The notes under the pieces: model-generated
The model's input: the letters and a program-made list of their open reading frames with translations, nothing else
Database searches by the model: none
Told to the model about the DNA's origin: nothing
Translations under genes and position numbers: made by a program
Assembly: GCA_947442475.1 (NCBI GenBank)
Contig: CANEVP010000015.1
Span: 1 to 36,795, forward strand
Reading direction: 5' to 3'
DNA length: 36,795 bases
Origin: Rickettsiales bacterium
Lineage (GTDB): Bacteria; Pseudomonadota; Alphaproteobacteria; Rickettsiales; UBA1997
Shown: piece after piece, positions 7,963 to 16,199 of the stretch
Numbering within the stretch: position 1 is the stretch's first letter
How the letters are laid out: every line of letters starts with the position of its first letter

Positions 7963-8859
7963 ATGATTCCTAAATTTTACGAACTTTTTGAACCGCTTTT
8001 GGATTTAATAGCTAAACAAAATCTAAAAAGAAAAGCTGCTACGCTTATATTAGCCGAGACGCTTGGTTTGAGCGAAGAGGAAAAAACAAAGAAGTTTGAT
8101 GGCGGAAATATTATTTTTGAAAATAGAATTGGTTGGGCTTTTACCTTCTTAACAAAAGCTGAATACATTGAATTAAGCGATGAGAGAGCAACATATAAAA
8201 TTACTGATTTAGGACGTGAAACACTAGAAGATGTTAAACAAAATAATAAAACTCTAGATACAGATTATTTAGTTCAAAATTCATCAAATTACGAAAAAAA
8301 TTGGCAAGTCGCCAGATCGAGCGATAAAGATAAATTATCTTCTAAAATAGACTCTACAGCAGAAGAAATCTCTCAGAATGCCTCATTTGATTTAGAGGAA
8401 GAATTGCAAAAAAATCAGGAAGAATTCGATATTCAGTTGCTTGAAAAAATCAAAAATATGAGCTGGCAAAATTTTGAAGATTTTTGCGCCACTTTAATAG
8501 AAAAAATGGGATATGGAGTTGCCTCCAAAAGAAAAATTAGAAGCCATGATGGTGGAATTGACGGAGAAATTTTAGAAGACGAATTAGGATTGAGAGGCAA
8601 AATTTACCTACAAGCAAAACAATGGCAAAGCGGTAGTAAAGTTGGATCAAAAGATATGAGAGAATTTCTTTATAATATCAGAGGAAAAAAAGGTGTCTTT
8701 ATAACCACATCCGATTTTAGCGAAGAAGCCCAGCGCGAAGCTAGTAATTTTAAAGATGGCTCTGTCGCCTTAATTAATTACCAAGAATTAATTCGTTTTT
8801 GCAAAAAATATCAGCACTTTTGCAAGAAAAAAATTTTAGAAATTTTTCAATTAATTTAA
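7963..8859 (+). CDS. mrr: Mrr-family restriction endonuclease (winged helix plus PD-(D/E)XK nuclease)
   Basis: 298 residues in the Mrr architecture. Residues 1-90 are the Mrr N-terminal winged-helix DNA-binding domain, including FENRIGWAFTFLTKAEYIE and the ITDLGRE ending. A charged linker spans 91-160. Residues 165-290 are the nuclease: SWQNFEDFCATLIEKMGYG with Glu172, GGIDG with Asp200, and the QAK motif with Gln217 and Lys219, so the active site is complete. Mrr enzymes cut DNA carrying foreign methylation. No methyltransferase is adjacent, as expected for a type IV enzyme. It sits between an esterase and proS on the same strand. The helix after the linker is Lys- and Asn-rich compared with neighbours, which fits acquisition from outside but does not prove it. 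Confidence 0.9.
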   Translation: MIPKFYELFEPLLDLIAKQNLKRKAATLILAETLGLSEEEKTKKFDGGNIIFENRIGWAFTFLTKAEYIELSDERATYKITDLGRETLEDVKQNNKTLDTDYLVQNSSNYEKNWQVARSSDKDKLSSKIDSTAEEISQNASFDLEEELQKNQEEFDIQLLEKIKNMSWQNFEDFCATLIEKMGYGVASKRKIRSHDGGIDGEILEDELGLRGKIYLQAKQWQSGSKVGSKDMREFLYNIRGKKGVFITTSDFSEEAQREASNFKDGSVALINYQELIRFCKKYQHFCKKKILEIFQLI

Positions 8860-8874
8860 ATTACCTACATTTCG

Positions 8875-10167
8875 ATGAAACTTTCTCAATATTTTCTTCC
8901 GACTCTTAAAGAAAATCCAATTGATGCAACTGTGGTGTCGCATCAATTAATGATTCGCGCTGGCATGATTCGCCAAACTGCGAGTGGTATTTACACTTGG
9001 CTACCTTTGGGCTTAAAAGTTTTGCGCAAAGTTGAAAAAATTATTAAAGAAGAAATGGACAAAGCAGGCGCCTTAGAAGTTTTAATGCCAACTATTCAAC
9101 CAGCAGAATTGTGGATTGAATCGGGCCGCTATGAAGCTTACGGAAAAGAGATGCTGCGCATTAAAGATCGCCACGATCGCGACATTCTTTATGGCCCAAC
9201 TCACGAAGAAGTTATCACCGACATCTTTCGCAAAAACGTCACTTCCTATAAAGATTTACCGAAAAATTTATATCAAATTCACTGGAAATTTCGCGACGAA
9301 ATTCGCCCAAGATTTGGCTTGATGCGCGGTCGTGAATTTTTGATGAAAGATTCTTACTCATTTGACATTGACGAAACCGCCGCAAAAAAAACTTACAATT
9401 TGATGTATGCAACCTACTTCAAAATTTTCAGAAGAATGGGCTTGAAGCCAATGGCGGTGAAAGCCGACACCGGTGCAATTGGCGGCGATTTGTCGCACGA
9501 ATTTCACGTGTTAGCTAACACCGGCGAAAGCGCAATCTACTACGATAAAAAATTTGATGAGCTAGATGAATCAAAGCCTTTCAACATCGAAGAAATGCAA
9601 AGTATGTACGCAATGGCGGATGAAATGCATGTTGAAACAAAATGTCCAATTGCTGCCGATCAGCTTGCCTCAAGACGCGGCATTGAAGTTGGTCACATTT
9701 TTAATTTTGGTTTGAAATATTCGAAAGCGCTGGAAGCCAGCGTGATGGGAGCGGCGGGAGAAAAAATTTACCCAAACATGGGTTCTTACGGAATCGGCGC
9801 ATCCCGCGTGGTTGCTGCCGCAATTGAGGCAAATCACGATGCGAATGGAATCATCTGGCCCTCTGAATTAGCACCTTTCCAAGTTGCGTTAATTAATGTC
9901 AGATCGGGCGACGAGCTGTGCGACAAAGTATGCGAAGAAATTTACAACTCTTTAACGCAGCGCGGAATTGAAGTAATTTACGACGACACCAAAGCCAGTT
10001 TAGGCCAAAAATTCGCTACCGCTGATTTAATTGGAATTCCAACCCAAATCATTGTTGGACCTAAGTCTGCAGCGCTTGGAAAAGTTGAGGTAAAAGACAG
10101 AAAAACTGGGGAGAAGAAGGAAATTGAGATTTCGACACTCCAAACCTTCTTCGAAAAAAGAGGCTAA
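8875..10167 (+). CDS. proS: Prolyl-tRNA synthetase, short alphaproteobacterial form
   Basis: 430 residues. Class II aminoacyl-tRNA synthetase joining proline to tRNA-Pro in the cytosol. It begins MKLSQYFLPTLKENP, with motif 1 around GIYTWLPLGLKVLRKVE, motif 2 at FRDEIRPRFGLMRGREFLMKD, motif 3 at GIGASRVVAAAIE, and a C-terminal anticodon-binding domain with GQKFATADLIGIP. The short length reflects absence of the roughly 180-residue editing insertion found in E. coli ProS; this is the normal form in alphaproteobacteria and supports the taxonomic call. Fifteen bases separate it from the mrr stop. Confidence 0.96.
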   Translation: MKLSQYFLPTLKENPIDATVVSHQLMIRAGMIRQTASGIYTWLPLGLKVLRKVEKIIKEEMDKAGALEVLMPTIQPAELWIESGRYEAYGKEMLRIKDRHDRDILYGPTHEEVITDIFRKNVTSYKDLPKNLYQIHWKFRDEIRPRFGLMRGREFLMKDSYSFDIDETAAKKTYNLMYATYFKIFRRMGLKPMAVKADTGAIGGDLSHEFHVLANTGESAIYYDKKFDELDESKPFNIEEMQSMYAMADEMHVETKCPIAADQLASRRGIEVGHIFNFGLKYSKALEASVMGAAGEKIYPNMGSYGIGASRVVAAAIEANHDANGIIWPSELAPFQVALINVRSGDELCDKVCEEIYNSLTQRGIEVIYDDTKASLGQKFATADLIGIPTQIIVGPKSAALGKVEVKDRKTGEKKEIEISTLQTFFEKRG

Positions 10168-10245
10168 TGAAGCAATAATTTTAGGATCCAGTTTTTCAAA
10201 AGCGCTGTTTCCAAATATCCTTTTAACAAAAGAGCTAAACGATGA

Positions 10246-10440
10246 TTACATGCTTAGCAGTTTAATCTGTAATTCCTGCGCTATTCTTTGAATAGTAATG
10301 AGAGACGGATTTCTCTTGCCTCGCTCTAACAAACCGATGTACGTCCTATCAAATTCCAACAACAAAGCTAAGACCTTCTTGGCTTAATCCGCTAGCCAAA
10401 CGAGCCTCTCTTAGCTTCTACTCGAAGCGTGTCAAAATCT
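10246..10440 (-). pseudogene. Broken XRE/Cro-type helix-turn-helix regulator
   Basis: Reading the minus strand gives LREARLASGLSQE followed, after a one-base shift at about 10375, by LALLLEFDRTYIGLLERGKR and NPSLITIQRIAQELQ, ending KLLSM at the stop 10246-10248. This is the classic XRE domain order: helix 2 (SGLSQE), recognition helix (FDRTYIGLLERGKRNPS) and the closing ITIQRIAQ helix. Besides the frameshift, the upstream part in the first frame carries a TAG directly before KLREARL. The gene is therefore inactivated. It may once have controlled a toxin-antitoxin or mobile-element module; no partner remains beside it. Confidence 0.75.
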
Positions 10441-10460
10441 TATCTTTGTCAAGTATCGAA

Positions 10461-10489
10461 TTGACAATCTCCTATGCCTGATTTTTAGT
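10461..10489 (+). promoter_or_regulatory. Candidate sigma-70 promoter for the lipoprotein gene
   Basis: A perfect -35 TTGACA at 10461-10466 is followed after 17 bases by TTTAGT at 10484-10489, which matches four of six consensus -10 bases. It points at the lipoprotein ATG 57 bases downstream. The -10 is weak, so confidence is limited. Confidence 0.35.
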
Positions 10490-10546
10490 ACACGGACCTG
10501 ACCGTCTCTTCGGGTTGTCTTTTTCCCAAACTTAAAAAATTAACTT

Positions 10547-11170
10547 ATGAAAAAACTCTGCACAGCTACGCTTTTGATCCTGTCTCTAGCTTCTTGTTCT
10601 TCTTTTGGCCCAAAGCCCCAACTTCTTTATGATCGGGCTGATCTCAACACCAAAGTTAGCAAAATCATTATCTTCCCAACCACTGACTTTAATGGTAAAT
10701 CAAGTGCGGGTTCTAAGAGCATTGATCTGTCTATAAATGCTGCTTGGGCTGGCGCTTTTGGTTCGGATAGAGTTATTCCGGCCGGAATCGTGATTGAAAA
10801 AATCTCGAACACGATTGGAAATGATTTTTACAAAAAGTTCGTTGCGAGTCTTGATAAGACTAGTGCAATTGAGCAACTTTCAAAAAATGAAACTATCAAA
10901 AAGTTTGCCGCTGAAATCACTGGCAAGTTCGGTGAGTTTCCGCTTGCTCTAGCAATCGTTTCTGGTGGCGAAGCTGAGTATAATGCGGGACAAACAGTTC
11001 ATCTTCACATCGGCTTGTTTGATGCAAAAAACCTGACTTGGAGATTGATTACAAAAATCGAAGTTCAAAAAGGCGCTGTTGGAAATTGGAATCTAGCTTC
11101 TCAGGCCATGATCTCAAACAGCTTTGATATGATTAAGAAAATGAATGTTGCGACGACTGATTCAAAATAG
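10547..11170 (+). CDS. Putative lipoprotein of unknown function
   Basis: 207 residues. The N-terminus MKKLCTATLLILSLASCSS is a lipoprotein signal peptide with lipobox LASC, the modified Cys at residue 17, so the product should be membrane-anchored on the periplasmic side. The mature part has an IIIFPTTDFNG strand, a Ser/Gly-rich loop, an amphipathic stretch FYKKFVASLDKTSAIEQL, and a C-terminal strand pattern (HLHIGLFDAKNLTWRLITKIEVQ). I do not recognise the family. Alternating strands in the second half resemble small outer-membrane-associated lipoproteins. It stands alone with its own candidate promoter. Confidence 0.75.
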   Translation: MKKLCTATLLILSLASCSSFGPKPQLLYDRADLNTKVSKIIIFPTTDFNGKSSAGSKSIDLSINAAWAGAFGSDRVIPAGIVIEKISNTIGNDFYKKFVASLDKTSAIEQLSKNETIKKFAAEITGKFGEFPLALAIVSGGEAEYNAGQTVHLHIGLFDAKNLTWRLITKIEVQKGAVGNWNLASQAMISNSFDMIKKMNVATTDSK

Positions 11171-11201
11171 TCTTAAAGAGCAATCACCACTTGCCGATGC
11201 A

Positions 11202-11284
11202 GTTCGGGTTCTGCAACCCCGACCTTACTTTCAATAAAAATTTAGTTAAAAATGAACATGCGGACGGAGTTACAAACTCCGTCC
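11202..11284. repeat. Two intergenic palindromes
   Basis: A first hairpin, CGGGTT-CTGC-AACCCCG, lies at about 11205-11221. A second, near-perfect one, GGACGGAGTT-ACA-AACTCCGTCC, lies at 11262-11284. Neither is followed by a T run, so they are not simple Rho-independent terminators. They lie between the lipoprotein gene and the convergent SemiSWEET gene and look like copies of a palindromic intergenic repeat. Confidence 0.6.
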
Positions 11285-11310
11285 AGCTGAGGTGCGCCAT
11301 TTGCAAGCAC

Positions 11311-11568
11311 TTAATCTTTTTTAGAATTTTTTACCTTCACCGCCAACACCAAACCCGACAAAATAAAAGTCACAAAATTGGAGGCGATGATTATGTGATT
11401 TTTTAGCAACAATCCGTAAGCAAGCCAAAAGCCAATTCCTGCAACAAACATCAAATACATCACAAAAGAAATTCCCGAAGTGTCGCGAGTTTTTATGGTT
11501 TTTATGGCTTGCGGTAAAAAACTCATGGTAGTTAGAAAAGCAGCGACAACACCTATTAGTTCAGTCAT
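11311..11568 (-). CDS. SemiSWEET-type sugar transporter (PQ-loop/MtN3 family)
   Basis: 85 residues with three membrane helices (about 5-22, 36-56 and 60-78), the size of bacterial SemiSWEETs, which dimerise into a six-helix sugar uniporter in the inner membrane. The PQ-loop motif appears as SFLPQAIKTIKTRDTSGIS, followed by YLMFVAGIGFWLAYG and an Asn in SNFVTFILSG at the position lining the sugar pocket. The protein ends with a Lys-rich tail. The real sugar cannot be read from sequence. Ordered next to gpmI (divergent, 64 bases apart), though a functional link to glycolysis is only suggestive. Confidence 0.88.
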   Translation of the reverse strand: MTELIGVVAAFLTTMSFLPQAIKTIKTRDTSGISFVMYLMFVAGIGFWLAYGLLLKNHIIIASNFVTFILSGLVLAVKVKNSKKD

Positions 11569-11632
11569 TTACAATTGGGGATTGGTGGGTTAATTTTTCT
11601 TAGTAAATCTCATTTCTTCTTTTAAAAAAAAT

Positions 11633-13123
11633 ATGAAACAAACGCAGACTAGCAAGCCAATTTTGCTGTGCATTTTAGATGGCTGGGGAATTGGCGATGA
11701 AGCTGACGCAAGCAATGCCATCGCGCGCGCCAAACTGCCAAATTACAATCGCTTTTTTAAGCAATATCCCAACTCACAACTTGAAACATCGGGACTTGCC
11801 GTGGGCTTGCCCGAAGGACAAATGGGCAATTCAGAAGTTGGTCACATGACGATTGGCGCCGGAAGAGTTATTTTTCAAGATTTGCCGCGCATTAATAATG
11901 CAATTGCTGACGGGTCACTGGCCAAAAATCCCAAATTACTAAAATTAATTGCCAACTTAAAAGCTTCAGAAAAAACCTGTCACTTGATGGGGCTGCTTTC
12001 TGATGGCGGCGTGCATTCGCACATTAATCACATTATTTTTCTGGCAGAATTTTTAGCCCAAAATGGCGTCAAAGTTTTGCTTCATGCCTTTTTAGATGGC
12101 CGCGACGTGGCGCAAAAAAGTGCACTTGAATTTCTCGAAAAAGTTAAAGACATAAAAATTGCCACAGTTTCTGGTCGCTACTACGCCATGGATCGCGACA
12201 ATAAATGGGAACGCGTTGAACTAGCAACAAAAGCGATCGTTTTGGCACAAGGTGAAAAATTTTCTGACGCAATTTCTGCGGTAAAAAGCTCTTACGAAAA
12301 CAACGTAAATGATGAATTTGTAAAACCTTGCGTTATTGGCGATTACAGCGGAATTGCCAAAGAAGATGCTTTGCTTTTTTGCAATTTTCGCGCCGATCGC
12401 GCTCGCCAAATTTCGGAAAAACTTTTTGAAATTTGTGATTTTTCTCACGCAATTGCGGCAACTGAATATTCGGAAAAATTAAATAAATCTTACGAAATTT
12501 TATTTCCTTCAATTGAGGTAAAAAATTCTTTGCCAGAAATTTTAGCAGGGCGCGGCCTTACGCAATTACGTATCGCCGAAACTGAAAAATATGCGCACGT
12601 CACTTTCTTTTTTTCTTGCGGCGCTGAAAAAGAGCTTTCTGGCGAAACCAGAATTTTAGTAAAATCTCCTTTGGTTGACACTTACGATTTAAAGCCAGAA
12701 ATGTCGGCAAATGAAATTGGCGAAAAATTGCGCGCTGCAATTTTGTCAGAGAAATTCGATTTCATCATCGTTAATTACGCCAATCCCGACATGGTTGGAC
12801 ATAGCGGCATGCTAGATCCATCAATTGCGGCGTGCGAGGCAATCGACAGTCAACTTGGTCTTTTGGAAAAAATAATTTTAGAAAAAAACGGCGTGATGTT
12901 GATTTCTGCCGATCACGGAAATGTTGAATGCATGATGGATCACAATCATCAACCGCACACTTCGCACACGACAAATCCGGTGCCATTTATTTTGGTGGGA
13001 AATGATGTTGCGGGTTTAAGCCTTAAAAATGGCAAGCTTAGCGATATTGCGCCGACGGTTTTGCATTTGATGAAAATTGAACAGCCGCTCGAGATGGACG
13101 GAAAAAACTTAATCAAAAACTAA
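11633..13123 (+). CDS. gpmI: 2,3-bisphosphoglycerate-independent phosphoglycerate mutase
   Basis: 496 residues, somewhat shorter than the usual ~510. Interconverts 3- and 2-phosphoglycerate using two Mn ions. Metal ligand in ILDGWGIG (Asp16), the phosphoserine nucleophile in MGNSEVGHM (Ser67), GLLSDGGVHSH and GRYYAMDRD for substrate binding, NYANPDMVGHSG, and SADHGNVE plus HTSHTTNPVP for the second metal site. All expected motifs are intact. The next gene, lepB, starts 3 bases after the stop, giving a gpmI-lepB-rnc operon. Confidence 0.96.
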   Translation: MKQTQTSKPILLCILDGWGIGDEADASNAIARAKLPNYNRFFKQYPNSQLETSGLAVGLPEGQMGNSEVGHMTIGAGRVIFQDLPRINNAIADGSLAKNPKLLKLIANLKASEKTCHLMGLLSDGGVHSHINHIIFLAEFLAQNGVKVLLHAFLDGRDVAQKSALEFLEKVKDIKIATVSGRYYAMDRDNKWERVELATKAIVLAQGEKFSDAISAVKSSYENNVNDEFVKPCVIGDYSGIAKEDALLFCNFRADRARQISEKLFEICDFSHAIAATEYSEKLNKSYEILFPSIEVKNSLPEILAGRGLTQLRIAETEKYAHVTFFFSCGAEKELSGETRILVKSPLVDTYDLKPEMSANEIGEKLRAAILSEKFDFIIVNYANPDMVGHSGMLDPSIAACEAIDSQLGLLEKIILEKNGVMLISADHGNVECMMDHNHQPHTSHTTNPVPFILVGNDVAGLSLKNGKLSDIAPTVLHLMKIEQPLEMDGKNLIKN

Positions 13124-13126
13124 AAA

Positions 13127-13858
13127 ATGGAAAACCAAAAAACCGAAACCCCCGCGGGCTTTATCAAAACCCTCATCGTCGCCCTAATCTGCGCTGGCTT
13201 TGTGCGTTCGTTTGTTTTCGAGCCATTTCATATTCCATCAAGCTCAATGAAACCCGGATTGCTCATTGGCGATTATATTTTTGTCGCCAAATATTCTTAC
13301 GGCTACAGCCGCTATTCTTTTCCTTTTGGTTTTGATTTTTTTGACGGACGCATTTGGAAAAAAACCCCAAAACGCGGTGATGTTGTGGTGTTTCGCTTAC
13401 CTTCCGAGCCCAAAATAAATTACATAAAAAGATTAATCGGCCTGCCTGGCGATCGCCTGCAAATGCGCGACGGCGTGCTTTACATTAATGACGAAGAAGT
13501 AAACAAAGCATTTGATGGAACTTTCGCTGATCTCGACCTAACTCCCCCAGTTGATATTCAAAAGTTTTTAGAAACTTTACCGGAAGGAAAAGTGGTGCCA
13601 ACTCTCGATCAAAATCCGAACTCGTCGCAAGATAATACCGGAATTTTCGAAGTGCCGCAAGGCCACTATTTCATGATGGGAGATAATCGCGACAATTCAC
13701 AAGACAGCCGATTCTTGACGGAAGTAGGCTACGTGCCGGAAGAAAATTTGGTGGGACGCGCCGCCATGATTTTCTTTTCTAATGCAAAACCAACTTGGCA
13801 AGTTTGGACTTGGCCAAAATCAATTCGCACCGAGCGACTTTTACAAAAAATTAATTAG
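13127..13858 (+). CDS. lepB: Signal peptidase I
   Basis: 243 residues. Membrane-bound protease that removes signal peptides from secreted proteins, acting at the outer face of the inner membrane. One N-terminal membrane helix at about residues 11-30, the catalytic Ser40 in PSSSMKPGLLIGD, the general base Lys101 in YIKRLIGLPGD, and box E GDNRDNSQDSR, all in the expected order. The single N-terminal helix is the common form outside enterobacteria. The stop is directly followed by the rnc ATG, and lepB-rnc is a conserved pair. Confidence 0.96.
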   Translation: MENQKTETPAGFIKTLIVALICAGFVRSFVFEPFHIPSSSMKPGLLIGDYIFVAKYSYGYSRYSFPFGFDFFDGRIWKKTPKRGDVVVFRLPSEPKINYIKRLIGLPGDRLQMRDGVLYINDEEVNKAFDGTFADLDLTPPVDIQKFLETLPEGKVVPTLDQNPNSSQDNTGIFEVPQGHYFMMGDNRDNSQDSRFLTEVGYVPEENLVGRAAMIFFSNAKPTWQVWTWPKSIRTERLLQKIN

Positions 13859-14554
13859 ATGAATCCGAACTTTAAAAAATTCTGCACGCATATTTTGCAC
13901 GATTTCAAAAATGAAAATTTGCTGGAAGAAGCTTTGACGCATCCAAGCCTTTCTAAGGAAAATAAGAAAAAACCAAATTACCAACGCCTCGAATTTTTGG
14001 GTGACAAAGTTTTGAGTTTGGTGATTGGTGAATGTCTAATGAAGAAATATCCAACTGAGATGGAGGGGGATCTTTCTAAGCGCCAAGCCGGTTTGGTTTC
14101 GGGTGAAGCCTTGGCAGAAATTGCTTTAAAAATTGGCTTGGATGAAGTTTTGCAGGTGAGTCGCGGTGAAAAAAATCTCGGCGGCACCACCAATAAACGC
14201 AATTTAGAAAATGCTTTGGAAGCCTTAGTTGGTGCGATTTACGTTGATTCAAATTATGCGGGTGCTAGAAAATTTATTCTTAATTTTTGGAATGATTTTT
14301 TAGAAAAAAATGTCACGCCCCCAAAAGATCCAGTTTCAGAATTGCAAGAATTAGTGCAGTTAAAATCTAAACAATTACCCCAATATTTTACCGTGAAATC
14401 GGGTGGCAGCGATCACTCGCCGCTTTTTATTTCAAACGTTAAAATCGAGCACGAAAATCTCGAATTTAGCGCCGAAGGAAAATCGAAAAAAGAGGCGCAA
14501 AAAGAAGTTTCCAAAATCGCTTTAGAACATCTTTCCAATTTAAAATACCGCTAA
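13859..14554 (+). CDS. rnc: Ribonuclease III
   Basis: 231 residues. Cuts double-stranded RNA, including the rRNA precursor. The nuclease domain carries the signature RLEFLGDKVLSLVIGE (Glu45, Asp49) and the second acidic set in ENALEALVGAIYVDS (Glu121; Asn118 stands where E. coli has Asp, a known variant). A linker follows, then a dsRNA-binding domain at about residues 155-228 ending EAQKEVSKIALEHL. The start abuts the lepB stop, so translation is likely coupled. Confidence 0.96.
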   Translation: MNPNFKKFCTHILHDFKNENLLEEALTHPSLSKENKKKPNYQRLEFLGDKVLSLVIGECLMKKYPTEMEGDLSKRQAGLVSGEALAEIALKIGLDEVLQVSRGEKNLGGTTNKRNLENALEALVGAIYVDSNYAGARKFILNFWNDFLEKNVTPPKDPVSELQELVQLKSKQLPQYFTVKSGGSDHSPLFISNVKIEHENLEFSAEGKSKKEAQKEVSKIALEHLSNLKYR

Positions 14555-14560
14555 ATAGCC

Positions 14561-14636
14561 AAGAGATACTTACGAAGTACTAACGCCTCCCAAAGCGTCT
14601 CAACTGCCACATTTCTTGATGGCAGATCTCTTTTTT
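14561..14636 (+). terminator. Multi-hairpin structure with T tract after rnc
   Basis: Outer arms AAGAGAT (14561-14567) and ATCTCTT (14626-14632) enclose three small hairpins: TACTT/AAGTA, ACGC/GCGT and CTGCCA/TGGCAG (14604-14609 with 14620-14625). The last hairpin is followed by ATC then CTTTTTT, so a terminator for gpmI-lepB-rnc is the simplest reading. The whole is a 72-base cloverleaf-like fold. Confidence 0.55.
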
Positions 14637-14659
14637 AATAAATTTAATAAAACTCAAAT

Positions 14660-15514
14660 ATGTCACTCTCAAAAACGCTAGAAAGCGACGAACTTTTTTC
14701 TGCGGTGCAAGATGCAATCGCCAGTGAATCACAAGACTTCAGCGCAATTCCTCAGCTAATTAATTACGATCCAGCAAACCCTGCTGACAACGATTTTATT
14801 GAAACCATTATCGGCGCACTTTCCCAGTTGCAAGATAAACAAAAATTCTCCAGCGACCTATTAAATCATACTCAAATTATAAAAATTAAAGGCGCCGAGA
14901 TACCTGAAGAAATGCAGATCGATCTGCTGCTTGCTACAGTAAACTCCAGAAACAATCACTTGCTGAAATTTTTATCCGAACTTGGATTTAATTTTGGCCT
15001 CTCAGACAAAAGTGGCAAAGATGCTTTTCAGGGAGTTGCTGAGCAAGGAATTTTCAAAATGAAAACAGAACTTCTTCATGATGATAAGGCTCGAGAATCA
15101 TCCGAGAGAGACAGCATCCGCATTATTTTAAAAAGCGGACAGACTGAATTAAAGTCAGAGGCGCTGATAAATTTTGTACTATTTGGCGTTGATAATCACC
15201 TGATCTCTTTGAAAGAAGACCTTAATAGAAACATGTTGGAGCAGGGTGTAAGGCGATTTGAAAAATTTTTTAGCCCTGAAAATAAAATTCGAATTCAGTC
15301 AATTTTAGATAAATATCAGGAAGCTGCTCCAATAGAATATTTAGCTGCACGAAATGAAATAAGGCAAACTTACAACACCTTTGAAGAAGAGCCGACTACT
15401 TTGCAAAAAGTACAAACAACAGAAAATGATCCTTTGGGCACCTTTTCTACAAAACGTAATTCCACTAGCCAGCCCAACGACGAAACTAAAAGCAGAGCCT
15501 GCTCAATTAGCTAG
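14660..15514 (+). CDS. Unknown protein with ankyrin-like segment and CaaX-like C-terminus
   Basis: 284 residues, no signal peptide and no membrane segment. Residues 95-130 (NHLLKFLSELGFNFGLSDKS followed by GKDAF) read like one degenerate ankyrin repeat: leucine-rich helix, E-L-G turn, then D-K-S-G-K. Residues 190-235 are helical and charged. The tail from 245 is Thr/Ser/Gln-rich and disordered, ending in Cys-Ser-Ile-Ser. A Cys four residues from the end followed by S-I-S fits the eukaryotic prenylation box CaaX with Ser in the last place. Such boxes are known in secreted effectors of intracellular bacteria such as Legionella. I infer a possible host-directed protein, but the motif is short and may be chance. 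The 3' end overlaps the hda-like gene by 8 bases. Confidence 0.7.
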   Translation: MSLSKTLESDELFSAVQDAIASESQDFSAIPQLINYDPANPADNDFIETIIGALSQLQDKQKFSSDLLNHTQIIKIKGAEIPEEMQIDLLLATVNSRNNHLLKFLSELGFNFGLSDKSGKDAFQGVAEQGIFKMKTELLHDDKARESSERDSIRIILKSGQTELKSEALINFVLFGVDNHLISLKEDLNRNMLEQGVRRFEKFFSPENKIRIQSILDKYQEAAPIEYLAARNEIRQTYNTFEEEPTTLQKVQTTENDPLGTFSTKRNSTSQPNDETKSRACSIS

Positions 15515-16199
15515 GGTCCCCGTTTAAAACTTTTTTTACCACATTCAAATCAAGAGCCTTAGCGCTTTCTTGACTGTGAAATTCTAGCAAACGCACCACC
15601 GCAAAAAGGCTTTCGTAATTTCTGTCGATATTTTCACTAACAAAATCAATCACCGGGCGCGAAAGCTTGATTTGCTTGCGCGAAAAGCTGTTGGTTAAAA
15701 GCAATTTAATTGATTCTTGGCTGGGGTTTTTGATCTCAACTGAGAAAATATTTTTCACGCGCGACGCCAAATCTTTTAAAGAAAATTGCGGCGCGTTTCT
15801 GGCGCTTAAAATTAAAAATGCTTTAGCTTCAACTGCTGAATTTATTAGGTGCAGCACCAATCCTTCATCTGTTATTTCTGCAACATTTTCCAAAATATAA
15901 AACTGGTTAGCAGTAAAAAAATCAGCCGGATTTACGCCAATGATTTTTTCTTGATCCAAAAATTCAGCAGCAAATTTTTTAGCAAAAATATGCAGCAAGT
16001 GAGTTTTGCCACAATCCTTTGCGCCTTTTAAAATCAAAGATTTAAACTGGGACGAGGCAAAATCTTTTTGCTCAAAAAATTTTTTAAAAAAATTAATCGC
16101 AGCAGAATTTTCTGTAAGCGGCAAAAAATCTTCTTCTTTAAAAAGGTCAGATTTGGTGCTGGTTTGAAATGGTAAAGAGAGTTGCAAGAATCTACTCAA
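15507..16199 (-). CDS. hda: DnaA-related replication regulator, Hda/HdaA-like
   Basis: 230 residues. Short DnaA paralogue made of only the AAA+ region; Hda works with the sliding clamp to switch off DnaA-ATP. The start at TTG 16199 is supported because it keeps the clamp-binding motif QLSLPF at residues 6-11. A P-loop-like segment, LILKGAKDCGKTHLLHIF, has Lys-Thr but an altered glycine spacing. A sensor-like LILSARNAP follows, and then a C-terminal lid domain. No DnaA domain IV is present. The start lies inside the end of gatC (8-base overlap), so the two are cotranslated. Confidence 0.8.
   Translation of the reverse strand: MSRFLQLSLPFQTSTKSDLFKEEDFLPLTENSAAINFFKKFFEQKDFASSQFKSLILKGAKDCGKTHLLHIFAKKFAAEFLDQEKIIGVNPADFFTANQFYILENVAEITDEGLVLHLINSAVEAKAFLILSARNAPQFSLKDLASRVKNIFSVEIKNPSQESIKLLLTNSFSRKQIKLSRPVIDFVSENIDRNYESLFAVVRLLEFHSQESAKALDLNVVKKVLNGDPS

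Noticed and set aside
11191-11406. Plus-strand frame of 71 codons across the palindromes
   Set aside because: It overlaps the well-supported SemiSWEET gene on the other strand and has no family-like features.
14561-14632. A 72-base cloverleaf that looks like a tRNA gene
   Set aside because: The T-loop consensus, the usual bases at positions 8, 14, 18 and 19 and a seven-base anticodon loop are absent, and a T run follows as in a terminator.
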